NCBI RefSeq assembly: GCF_024679095.1
Contig: NC_066513.1
Span: 5,428,982-5,492,981 of the forward strand
Reading direction: 5' to 3'
DNA from: Eriocheir sinensis
Taxonomy: Eukaryota > Arthropoda > Malacostraca > Decapoda > Varunidae
Length of the DNA: 64,000 bases
Numbering within the stretch: the stretch's first letter is position 1; every line of letters starts with the position of its first letter. The notes beneath the pieces are model-generated. The model was not told the DNA's origin, did no database searches, and saw nothing but the letters and a program-made list of their open reading frames with translations. Shown piece after piece: positions 33,392 to 43,955 of the stretch. Position numbers and translations under genes: made by a program.

Positions 33392-36315
33392 CCTACCGAA
33401 CGGGCGCAAGCCACTCTCGGTGAGGTATATATGGGAAGCGAGGAGGGTGCTGAAGCCCCCCAAAGACCTTTTCCATGTCCTCACTAACCGTTTCCCTATT
33501 GTCTCATCAACATCAGAGAGTAGTTCAGCATGCTCTCTAAATACAGATCCTCTCTGTATCCACACCACACTACATTCACACAATATACACACCTTTTCCC
33601 ATAATTCAAAATTCAAAATGGCGAATCATAACCAAGCCTCGGAGTCCACGCCCTTCTGGCTGCCGACTTGAGAGGTGTCTTGATAACTCCTCGGAACTCT
33701 TTCTTATCAACTTCTGCAACATTCGCGGTCTTCGTTCTAATTTTCATTCTGTGGAACACCATCTCTCCTCCTCTAAACCTCACCTTCTCTTCCTCACCGA
33801 ATCAAAGGTTTCTGAGGCTACTGACAGCAATCTCTACTCTGTTCCCTCCTCCTATCTCTATCATGAATTTCAATCCAAAGATGGATGTTGTGTCTACGTG
33901 CGCAACGACATCACTTGTTCTCGTGCCCACGACCTTGACTCATAATTCAGAATTTTCCATCAGCTGGCTAAGACTTAATTGTCATTAGATGTATTACTAA
34001 ATACATTTGTGTTATTTATCTCTCACCTAACTCTACTAACTATGTACAATTCTTGGACTATTTGAACTCTAAAGTGGAGCACATTTTGACCCACTTTCCC
34101 TTCGCTGAAATCTTCATTTTCGGAGATTTCAATGTTCACCACCAGCTTTGGCTTTCATCCTCTTTCACTGATCAGCCTGGTGAACAAGCCTACAACTTTG
34201 CTCTCCTCAACGATCTAGAGCAGTTGGTTCAGCACCCTACATGTATTCCCGACCGTCTGGAGACAGGCCCAACATAATAGACCTCTTCCTTATCTCTAAC
34301 CCTTCTGCTTACTCTGTCAAACTGATCTCTCCCTTGGGGTCCTTCGATCACAAACTTATTTATGTATCCTGTCCTATCACTCCTGTACATCCTCTGAACC
34401 CACCGAAGAGGCGATGCTTCTGGCATTTTGCTTCAGCTCGGTGAGACGACCTGAGGATGTACTTTTTCGATTTCCCTCTGCTTCCAGGAGACAGACCCCT
34501 CTGTGTGTGCCCAGCGCTTCATAGAGGTGATTGTCCCTGGAATGGAGGCATACGTACATTCCACTTACTTTCTCTACGCCCCATGTTAAAAAGCCTTGGT
34601 TTAATCACGATTGTTCTCGTGCTATCAAATATAGAGAGGCAGCTCATAAAAGGTACCAGACCCTTCGAACTCCCGCTAACCATGATCTTTACATTTCCGC
34701 CCGGAATCGTGCCAAATTTATTCTTCGACTTACCAAAAACTCCTTTATCCATAACAAATGTCAACACCTAGCTTTCTCTAATTCTTTCAGAGACTTCTGG
34801 CACCTTGCCAAAAATATCTCCTCCAATTTCACTTCTTCCACTTTCCCGCCTCATCTTAACCAAGACGGCAGCACTGCCGTCTCATATATCTCTAAGCTGA
34901 ACTCTTCACTAAAACTTTCTGTAACAACCCCACTCTGGACGATTCTGGGCATATTCCTCCTACTCATCCCCCTCCCTCCGACTCCTTCATGCCTGTTATT
35001 AAGATTCTTAAGAATGATGTTTTCTATGCCCTCTCTGACCTCAACTCTCAGAAGGCTTATGGACCTGATGGGGTGCCTCCAATTGTCCTTAAAAACTGTG
35101 CTTCCGTGCTGACACCCTGCCTGGACAAACTCTTTCCTCTCTGCCTATCAACATCTACCTTTCCTTCCTGCGGGAAGTACGACTTCGTACAGCCTGTGCC
35201 TAAGAAGGGTGACCGTTCCAATCCCTCAGACTACCGCCCTATAGCTTTACTTTCCTGTCTGTCTAAAGCTTTTGAAGCAATCCTTAACCGGAAAATTCAA
35301 AGGCACCTTTCTACTTCTAACCTTCTACCTGATCGCCAGTATAGGTTTCGCAACAGGCGTTCTTTCTGGCGATCTTCTTGGTCTCTTAACTGAGACTTTG
35401 TCATCCTCTCTTAGCAGTTTTGTGTGAAACTTTCTCTGTTGCGCTAGACATATCGAATCCCTTCGATAAAGTCTGGCACAAGTCTTTGCTTTCTAAACTG
35501 CCCTCTTTAGGATTATATCCCTCTCTCTGTTCCTCTCTCTCCAGATTGCTTTCCAGCCGTTCTCTACCGTAGTAGACGGTCACTGTTCTTCCCCTAAACC
35601 TATCACCAGTGGTGTTCCACAGGGCTCTCTTCTATCATCCACTCTCTTCCTATTATTCATCAACGATCTTCTTTCCATAGCAAACTGTCCTATCCATACT
35701 TATGCTAATGACTCCACTCTGCATTATTCAACTTCTTTCAACAGAAGACCCTCTCAACAGGAATTGCATGACTCCAGGCTGGAGGCTGCAGAACGCTTAA
35801 CCTCAGACCTTACTATAATTTCCGATTGGGGTAAAAGGAACCTTGTGTCCTTCAATGCCTCAAAAACCCAATTTCTCCATCGATCAACTCAGCACAATCT
35901 TCCAAACACCTATCCCCTATTCTTCGATAACACTCAGCTGTCACCATCTTCAACATTAAACATCCTCGGTCTATCCTTAACTCAAAATCTTAATTGGAAA
36001 CTTCACATCTGCTCTCTCACTAAATCAGCTTCCTCGAGGTTGGGCGTTCTGTATCGTCTCCGCCAGTTCTTCTCCCCCGCATATTTGCTCTCCATATACA
36101 GAGGACTTGTCCGCCCTCGTATGGAGTATGCCTCTCACGAGTGGGGGGGCTCCACTCACACAGCTCTTTTGAGCAGAGTGAAGTCTAAGGCTCTTCGTCT
36201 CATCAGATCTCCTCCTCTTACTGATAGTCTTCTACCTCTTAAATTCCGCCGCCATGTTGCCTCTCTTTTTATCTTCTATCGTTATTTTCACCCTTACTGC
36301 TCCAAGGTGAACTCT
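33392..36315 (+). pseudogene. LINE-C copy 1: endonuclease and reverse transcriptase, many breaks
   Basis: EN motifs in order are LINFCNIRGLRSNFHSVEHH, the Glu in [38 protein letters not shown], and [14 protein letters not shown] follows: SQKAYGPDGVPPIVLKNC, PVPKKGDRSNPSDYRPIAL, SGVPQGSLLSSTLFLLFIND, a motif C changed to TYANDSTLHYS (second Asp to Asn side), NLVSFNASKTQFLHRS, and LNILGLSLTQNLNWKLHI. There are several frameshifts and stops (near 33943, 34443, 35100, 35393). It is cut at about 36315 by LINE-A. The poly(A) tail of the family suggests a Jockey-type LINE. Confidence 0.82.
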
Positions 36316-37158
36316 CCAAGGAGAACTCAACAGATTGTATGACTGGGCGGATAAATGGCAGATGGAGTTCAATGTAGGGAAGTGCAGTATTCTGAGTGTA
36401 GGTAGGAACAACCCCTCACATAACTATTGCTTAAATGACACTCTCATAAGTAGGTCTGGGTGCGAGAGGGATTTAGGGGTCTTAGTGAGCTCTGATCTCC
36501 GTCCAAGGGCACAATGCATTCAAGCTAGAAATCGAGCTAATAGGGTACTGGGATTTATTTCAAGGAGCGTAAGCAACAGAAGCCCCGAAGTCTTCCTCAA
36601 ACTATATTTAGCATTAGTTAGACCTCATCTTGACTATGCGGTTCAGTTCTGGTCACCTTACTATAGAATGGATATCAAAATGTTAGAATCGGTGCAGAGG
36701 AGAATGACTAAGATGATTCAGGGGTTGAGAAACTTGCCATACGAGGGAAGACTCAAACAGTTTAACTTGCATTCTCTAGAAAGGCGAAGGGTGCGTGGAG
36801 ACATGATCGAGGTTTATAAATGGATGAAGGGCTTTAATAAGGGAGACATTCATAAGGTTTTGTTGGTAAGAGAACCGGGCAGGACACGAAGTAACGGGTT
36901 TAAACTGGATAAATTCAGATTCAACAGGGACATAGGCAAAAATTGGTTTACTAACAGGGTGGTGGATGAGTGGAATAGGCTTAGCAGTCATGTGGTGAGT
37001 GCCAATACAATTGTCACATTCAAAAATAGACTAGATAAATTCATGGACAGCGATATTAGGTGGGGTTGGATACACGGGAGCTTAGGGTCAAAGGAGCTGC
37101 CTCGTACAGGCCTACCGGCCTCTTGTAGACTCCTGCGTTCTTATGTTCTTATGTTCTT
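36316..37158 (+). mobile_element. LINE-A, 5'-truncated copy inserted in LINE-C copy 1
   Basis: A single open frame carries the RT C-terminal half: LYDWADKWQMEFNVGKCSIL (motif D), CERDLGVLVSSDLRPRAQC (motif E), VRPHLDYAVQFWSPYYRMD, ERRRVRGDMIEVYKWMKGF, and KNRLDKFMDSDIRWGW. It ends with GGCCTACCGGCCTCTTG and ATGTTCTT repeats. The catalytic domain is missing through 5' truncation. The frame happens to continue into the LINE-C tail up to 37387, making a chance fusion. Few disruptions suggest a young insertion. Confidence 0.88.
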
Positions 37159-37391
37159 AACTGCATGCCTCCCCCCCCTCCAGCGGCCACGCTGCACACG
37201 ACTTTCTACTAAATCTCATCCCTTTACTGTCCAAATCCCTTGCGCACGGGTTAACCAGCATCTTCACTCTTTCATCCCTCATGCTGGTAAACTCTGGAAC
37301 AATCTTCCTTTATCTGTATTTCCTCCTGTCTACGACTTCAACTTTTTCAAGAGGAGAGTATCAGGATACCTCTCCTCCCGAAATTGACCCC
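37159..37391 (+). pseudogene. LINE-C copy 1, C-terminal end of ORF2
   Basis: Resumes after LINE-A with ACTGCATGCC and encodes RLSTKSHPFTVQIPCARVNQ, HAGKLWNNLPLSVFPP, and FFKRRVSGYLSSRN with a stop. The same segment appears after LINE-B at 50225. The end of this stretch (37377-37391) is the left target duplication of LINE-D. Confidence 0.88.
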
Positions 37392-38119
37392 GTCGAATGG
37401 GAGTCACCTTCTCGTGGTGACGGGGCTTGAAGCGAGCTCGGCGGCACCAGCTACCGTGGTGGCTTGCCTACCTCGATAGGGCTCGATGTCCGTTGGCCTC
37501 GTGGACCAAGTGCTCCCCCCTCATCACCGGTAGAGGAGGCCTACTGGTGATGTTGCCTTCTCCCGCCCTCCCCTTTTACCACCTAGGGCAGGGCTACTGT
37601 CTTCCCACGTGTTTACCGTGCGTGGCGTCCCGTATACTCCCCGTGCCCTCTCATCTGGGGGTTGAGTCCAGGGTGTAGTTCCCCTCGGTGGGCAACACAC
37701 TCCTTTGGTGGGAAGGTTGGGGTAAGACGGGAGGTTCAGTGTGGCCCCACTGAATCAATCGGCTGGTCATGCGATGGCTAGGGTCAAGTGGTCATTGCCG
37801 GGTGGCAGTGGATGCGTATACTTCCCCATTACCCCTGGGGCTGTTGGGTGCGGTTTGGCCCCAACATTCAGCCTCCCCTTGTTGGGCTCCGTGGTGGGTG
37901 GGGGTGTGGGGGAGTGAAACACCTCCCCTGTGTATGGGTAAATTTCCCTTGCCGCGGCCTGCCTCTCTCCCTGACGTCCGCCTGTCCCCGATTACCCCTA
38001 CACGGCCCTCTCTCGTCGCCACCTTGGAGCCTTTCACCGTTCCTGGTGGTGCCGCTGGAAAGTCCCTACCTCCTAGAGGGGCTGACCAAAACAAGTCCGT
38101 GCGACACAAAAGTCCACGT

Positions 38120-39916
38120 ATGTCTGACAAGGCTGCCTCCCATTCCGGGGGTAACTCTGATGTGCGTCCCTCTTCCAAGCTGGACGCACTTCAGATGGTG
38201 AATATCGATCCATCGTTTTCCGACCGTGCCTTGCACTCCTTACTCAAGCCATTTGGCACAGTCCTTCGTATCCGTCTCATTCATGATGGAGACTTCAAGT
38301 CAAACAGATGCTATGTGACCTTTGCTTCCAGCGCTAAAGCCCAGTCGGCGTGTGATGCTGTTGCGACTCTGCCTATCGCAGGTGTTGGATTTCAAGCGAA
38401 ACTTCTCCGCTCTTCCAATATTTCTGACAGTGACATGGACTATGTCCCGAACCTCTTCGAAGACGCTTTGTTAGAGCCAACTCCCAGGGACAGCCAGGTC
38501 CCTCCCCCTCGTTGGTTTGTTGCATACTATAGAAATGGGCGTGGCAACTTCATTCATGCTGCTAGGTACCTCGCCAAAGAAATTGGCACGATCCCTGAGG
38601 GGAATCGGAAAAAAAGTATGGGAAGGGAGTGTTAGTCAGGGCTAAAGATATTACTCAAGCTAAAATGCTGCAACATCTACCATGCCCTGCCGACAACATG
38701 TTTGAAACGGTCAAAGCACACCATACCTTCAATTATAGTAAAGGCAGTATATATAATCATGACCTCTATGAGTTCTCTGAAGAGGAAATACTTGGGATGT
38801 GCCCTAGTTCTGTTCATAAGGTGTCCAAGATGAAGGGTTCAGCTAACATGATACTTCTCACCTTTTTTGGTTCTACCATCCCTGACCGTGTCAGTATTGG
38901 CCCTCTCCACCTTCGGGTAAAGCCTTTTGTTGACCGCCCTCTACAGTGTTTTTTCATGTTACAAGTATGGTCATGGTAAGAAATACTGCACTGAGCCTTC
39001 TCGGTGTGGTAATTGTTCTGCATTAGGCTCACACTCCACGGCGGAATGTGAGTCAGATGCTTATTGCTTCTATTGCCAGGATGCTCACCAGTTGTCTTCC
39101 AGACAGTGCCCACGATATCGCCTGGAACAGGATATTTTGCAACTTGCAAATAGTCAGTTTATCAGCCTTGGTAGTGCGCGCCGTGAACTCCTCTACCGCC
39201 AGAAGGCCGGTACTGGAGCAAAGACGTACACCTCATCGCTAGGCACTCGCTCTTCTGCCCAGCCCGCTGCTCAGGTGTCCTCTACGGTTTCCTCCCGGCC
39301 CTTTGAAGCTACTGCTATTATGTCCCATAATAGATTTTCCCTTTTGTCCTGTGATTCTGTCGAGTCACCTCCAGGTTCTGATGGAGCTTCTCCGGCCTCG
39401 TCCCAGGTGATGCATGTTGATGTACATGCACCTCACATTGCTTCGCCGAAGTCCGCCAGAGGTATGAAGAAGCGACATCGCGGTTCTACAGATTCAGTTG
39501 AATCTGTTCCGCCAACTAAGATTACTGTAGGTATACATGATTCTGGGGTCTCTCAGGATAGGCCTATGGAGGAAGATGCGGAGGCTCATATTGAGCCTGC
39601 TGAGACCCCCTCTGTTCCAGTTCCTGTTGCTTCTAGTGGTTTTCCTGATCGGGATATGGAAACTGAGGAATCCCTTGGATATAGTGTTGGGAATCCTCCC
39701 CGCGAGCATGTAGCTTCGGGGAGTGGTGTGCGGTCTGGCTCTAGTAGTGCGGCGTCCAGAGGGGGCGCAGGTTCCTTTGTTGGGAGAAAGCTCGAGGTAA
39801 CTCGATCCGGCTTCTCTCGGGTCCCAGTCTCCTCTTCTCGTCGTATTACCGTACCGATTCAGGTGGGTAAAAGGCAGTCTCTTCCAGGGGCTCGCCTGGA
39901 GCGCACTCGAAAATAG
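38120..39916 (+). pseudogene. LINE-D ORF1: RRM-like domain and three zinc knuckles, two frameshifts
   Basis: ATG 38120 starts MSDKAASHSGGNSDVRPSSK; the frame is also open upstream, but that part has no conserved features. An RRM-like domain follows (MVNIDPSFSDRALHSLLKPF, IRLIHDGDFKSNRCYVTFAS). A shift near 38625 continues to DITQAKMLQHLPCPADNMFE, and a one-base excess in a T run near 38950 separates it from the knuckles: CFSCYKYGHGKKYC (C2-C4-H4-C), CGNCSALGSHSTAEC and CFYCQDAHQLSSRQC. The rest is a Ser/Pro-rich tail ending ARLERTRK. Such ORF1 proteins bind the LINE RNA into a particle. Confidence 0.87.
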
Positions 39917-42900
39917 ACATCTTCCTACTCCTCCAGTGGAATTGTAGAGGCCTACGAGCCTCGTGGGAGGAACTCCGAACATTGATATCTCGGTTTTCTC
40001 CTGCTTGTCTTTGTTTACAGGAGACAATGCTCGGAGACTACACTCACTCTAGTCCTCCTGGGTATCGTGCCATTTACAGTACCCCCAATCCTGGACAGGG
40101 CCACCATGGTTGCACCGCCGTATTCGTTCGCTTTGATATCCCTTATGTCCCATTACAGCTTCACTCAACGTTGCAGTCTGTTGCTGTTAAGGTTTATTTG
40201 GGCAAATTTTATACATTATGTAGCCTTTATCTCCCTCCTGGTGTTCCCGTTGACAGACACGATCTTGACGACCTGGTGCAGGAACTTTCCTCACCTTTAC
40301 TTTTATTAGGGGATTTTAACGGTCGCCATCCGTTGTGGGATGATGGTGCTACCAACCCACTCGGACTTTTAGTTGCTTCTTTTATTGAGGATCAGGGATT
40401 AGAAATTTTAAACTCTGGGGAGGTGACACATTTTCATGGCCAAACTGGTACTTTTACCTCTATAGATCTTTCACTTTGCACTTCTAATTCTCTTCCTGAT
40501 TTTCGTTGGCGGGTCTTACCGGACTTATATGGCAGTGACCACTTTCCAATTTTATTGGAACGCATTGATTCTGTACCACAGTCACGCCTTTCTCGCTGGC
40601 GTCTAGATAAAGCAGACTGGCAGCGATTTACGGAACTTAGCTCCTCTCTTCGTCCGTTGGCTGACTTTGGAACTTCTGACGAGGCTGCATCCTATTTCAC
40701 TGATGCCTTACATTCTGCAGCCCTTCAATCCGTCCCCAGGACGTCTGGCCAGTTCCCTAAACGTCCTGTTCCCTGGTGGAACGGCGCTTGCACTACTGCT
40801 GTGCAAGAGAAGCGTGCTGCATTCTCTCGACTTCGTCGTCACCGTGGGGACCCCCAGTGTTTGGATGCTTTTCGGCGAGCGCGTGCTCAAGCACGACGCA
40901 CTTTCAAGGAGGCTCAACGAATTTCTTGGAAGGCTTATGTCTCCTCCATCACTACCAGAACTACACTCACAGAAGTCTTTAACAGAGTTCGTAAGATCTC
41001 GGGGAAGTTTTCCCCCCCTCCCCCTCCTGTGTTATCGCATGCAGGGGAAACGGTGGCGGACCCTAAGACTGTTGCTGACCTATTCGCCAAGCACTTTGCC
41101 AGTGTCTCTAGGAAGGATCCTACTGCACCAGGGGCTCGTCATCGCCGGAATTTGGAATCACTCGGCGTTAACTTCGCTTCCACCGGAGGGGAATCTTATA
41201 ATATCCCATTTTCTCTCTCCGAGTTGAAGACGGCTTTATCCCAGTGTCATGATTCCTCGCCAGGTCCAGACAACATCCCTTATGCTTTCTCACGCCACAT
41301 GTCTGACTGTGGTTTTACATTTTTATTGGAACTTTACAATTTCATTTGGCGTACCGGTGATTTTCCATCTCTGTGGAGTGTGGCTGTAATTCTCCTCATT
41401 CTGAAGCCTGGGAAAGATCATCTCCAAGCAACTAACTATCGTCCTATTTCTTTAACATCCTGCATTTGTAAAGTGATGGAGAAGATGGTGAATGTCAGGC
41501 TTATGTGGTACTTGGAGAGCCAAAATTTATTGACCCCGGTGCAATATGGTTTCCGAAAGATGCGCTCCACTTCGGATGCTCTTTTACCCTTGGAGTCCTC
41601 AGTTTGTGAGGCGTTTGCCAATAATCACCACCAAGTGACCGTGTTTTTTTATCTGGAGAAGGCCTATGACACCGCTTGGTGTCATGGAATTGTACTTAAC
41701 CTGTTTGAGTTTGGTCTTCGTGGCCGTCTCCCTGTTTTTATTCATTAGTTTTTATCTCATCGTCTTTTACGGGTTAGAGTGGGGAGTACTCTTTCCGAGG
41801 TTTGTCCACTTGAGGATGGTGTACCACAGGGAAGTATTCTCAGTGTTACGCTATTTGCTGTGGCTATTAATGGAGTCGTTGGTGTCCTGCCTGATGGAGT
41901 TCATAGCTCCTTATATGTAGACGATTTATCCATTTCGTTTTCTGCGGCAAGGATGTCGTTGATTGAACGAAAACTGCAATTGACTATTAAGAGAGTCGCC
42001 AATTGGGCAAATACGCGCGGCTTTCGATTTTCGTCCTTAAAGACAGTAGCTATGCATTTCTGTCGTCTTCGAGGCGTTCATCCGGACCCTGACTTATATC
42101 TTGGTAATAGGCGACTGTCCTGTGTAGAGACGACTCGTTACGTCGGTCTTTTATTTGATAGCCGCCTAACCTGGGTGCCTCATTTACGTTACGTTAAGGC
42201 GGCTTGTCAGAAAGCCCTGTCCCTCCTTCGTGTTTTAGCTCATACCTCATGGGGTGCAGACAGGGACACGCTACTCCTCCTCCACAGAACACTCATCCTT
42301 TCCAAGTTAGAATATGGCTGCGAGGTATACTCCTCCGCCAAGGAGGCTCACCTACGCGTGTTGGACTCAGTACATCACGCCGGGGTCCGCTTGGCTACTG
42401 GTGCATTCCGGTCTTCGCCGATACCTAGCCTCCTCGTGGATGCTGGCGTCTTGCCTCTGGATTTGAGACGCCAGTCCTCTCTGTTCCGTTGCTGGTTCCG
42501 CGTCCAACGCCTTCCAGAATCAGTTCCTTGTGTGTCAATTTTGCGGGATTCCCGTTCGCCTGCATATGATGAGCGACCTATTCTCCCTAAACCTTTTGGG
42601 TTTCGGGTAGCGTCTGCCATGACACCGTTGTCTTTCCCTCCCATTCCTATCTGCCCTTATCGAGTACCTAGGGTTGGATACTGGCAGTTGCCCGGTGTAT
42701 CTGTGTGCTCTCCCACTATAGATAGTAAGAGGGATTTACCGCCATATGCGTCCCGAGACTTATTTTTAGAGCATTCCACTGAACACTCGGACTCCATCCC
42801 TGTCTTTACTGATGGCTCTAAATTGGATGCTGGAGTTGGCTTTGGTGTTGTGTTCCCCTCCTTCTGTCGGGGAGGTAGTCTTTCTTCTGTTGCTTCTGTA

Positions 42901-43635
42901 TTTACTGCAGAGTTGTCTGCAATAGTCCTCTCTTTACAGATTATTTTTACGCTTCCTGTGGACTCTTTTATGATTTTTAGTGATTCTCGTAGCGCTCTTT
43001 CTGCGCTGGGCTCCTTTACTCCCTCTGTTAATCCCCTAGTTTTATCTACTCTCGAGTGGCTGTATTTGCTCAGCAACAGGGGATATCGCGTTGGGTTTTG
43101 TTGGGTTCCAGGACACGTTGGCGTACACGGGAACGAACGACCTGATGGACTTGCAAGGGAGGCAGCAGCTAGAGCTGCCCCTCCTAGTGCTGTCCCATGT
43201 ACAGATATGTTTCCAGAGATTCGCAAGGCAATTCTTGCCAGTTGGCAGGAGAGGTGGAATGCTCGGGGTGCGACTTCCAAAATGGGAGAGATTACCAGGA
43301 CTGTGCCTCGTCCTTGGTCATACGAAAGTGTCCGTGACCGTCGCTCGCAGACAGCCTTGACCCGTCTTCGGACGGGTCATACGCGTCTAACACATGGTTA
43401 CCTCATGTCCCGGGGAGTGCAGCCTTATTGTGATGACTGCTTGGTTCCCCTGACCGTGCGGCACTTGCTGGTCGAGTGCCCCAGTTTGGGGGACCTGCGA
43501 GTGCGATACCTGTCGCAGTGTCGGGGAGAAGACGGATCATTCCGTCTCTCGCTGATGCTGGGAGGGAGATGCCTTTCCCCGGGACATGAGGTACTTCTCT
43601 TTATGAAAAAGGCTGGCCTTCTCCATGAGTTATGA
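39917..43635 (+). pseudogene. LINE-D ORF2: endonuclease, reverse transcriptase, RNase H
   Basis: EN: LLQWNCRGLRASWEELRTLI, CLCLQETMLG, HGCTAVFVRFD, LLLLGDFNGRHPLWDD, and GSDHFPILLE. RT: SSPGPDNIPYAF, NYRPISLTSCICKVMEKMV, motif A VTVFFYLEKAYDTAW, motif B EDGVPQGSILSVTLF, and motif C SSLYVDDLSISF. RNase H: VFTDGSKLDAGVGFG, FTAELSAIVLSLQ, MIFSDSRSALSAL, and GNERPDGLAREAA; a CxxC-HLLVEC zinc motif ends the protein. An in-frame TAG lies at 41746-41748 with the same frame continuing. The usual motif-A Asp (FxDLEKAYD) is Tyr here. There is no ATG between the ORF1 stop and the EN start, so ORF2 initiation is unclear. Confidence 0.92.
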
Positions 43636-43840
43636 CCGTTTTCTGTGTGATTTGTTTCGTCTCGTTTTGTTTGGCTTTGCTCTTAGTTTACTTTTTTAGG
43701 TTCCTTTTTTAGCCCTTTTAGTTTAGTTTTTTTTTTTCCTTTTTTTTTGTTTTTAACTCATTGAATGCGGCGCCATATGACCCTGGCTGTTGCGGCGCCT
43801 AATTTAAATCAATCAATCAATCAATCCCGAAATTGACCCC

Positions 43841-43955
43841 TCTTTCGGGCACCTCTTTGGATTCTTTTTAGGAGCAACGAGTAGCGGGCTTTTTTATGTT
43901 ATTGTTTCCTTTTTTTGTGTGTGCCCTAGAGCTGTCTCCTTTGTTGTAAAAAAAA
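43841..43955 (+). mobile_element. LINE-C copy 1, 3' UTR and poly(A)
   Basis: Continues LINE-C after LINE-D: CTCTTTCGGGCACCTCTTTG, GAGTAGCGGGCTTTTTT, CTCCTTTGTTGT then A11. The same terminal block is seen for copy 2 at about 50350-50467. Confidence 0.9.

Larger units (their letters stand above)
37392..43825 (+). mobile_element. LINE-D: full-length I/Nimb-type LINE with 15-bp TSD
   Basis: It is 6434 bp, flanked by a perfect duplication CCCGAAATTGACCCC (37377-37391, 43826-43840). The intact LINE-C sequence near 50341 (CCGAAATTGACC) confirms the empty site. Structure: 5' UTR 37392-38119, ORF1 (RRM-like, zinc knuckles), ORF2 (EN, RT, RNase H), 3' UTR from 43636, and a tail of four to five AATC repeats. 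The RNase H and the AATC-type tail place it in the I group. ORF1 has two frameshifts and ORF2 one amber stop and a changed catalytic residue, so it is recent but dead. Confidence 0.93.
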
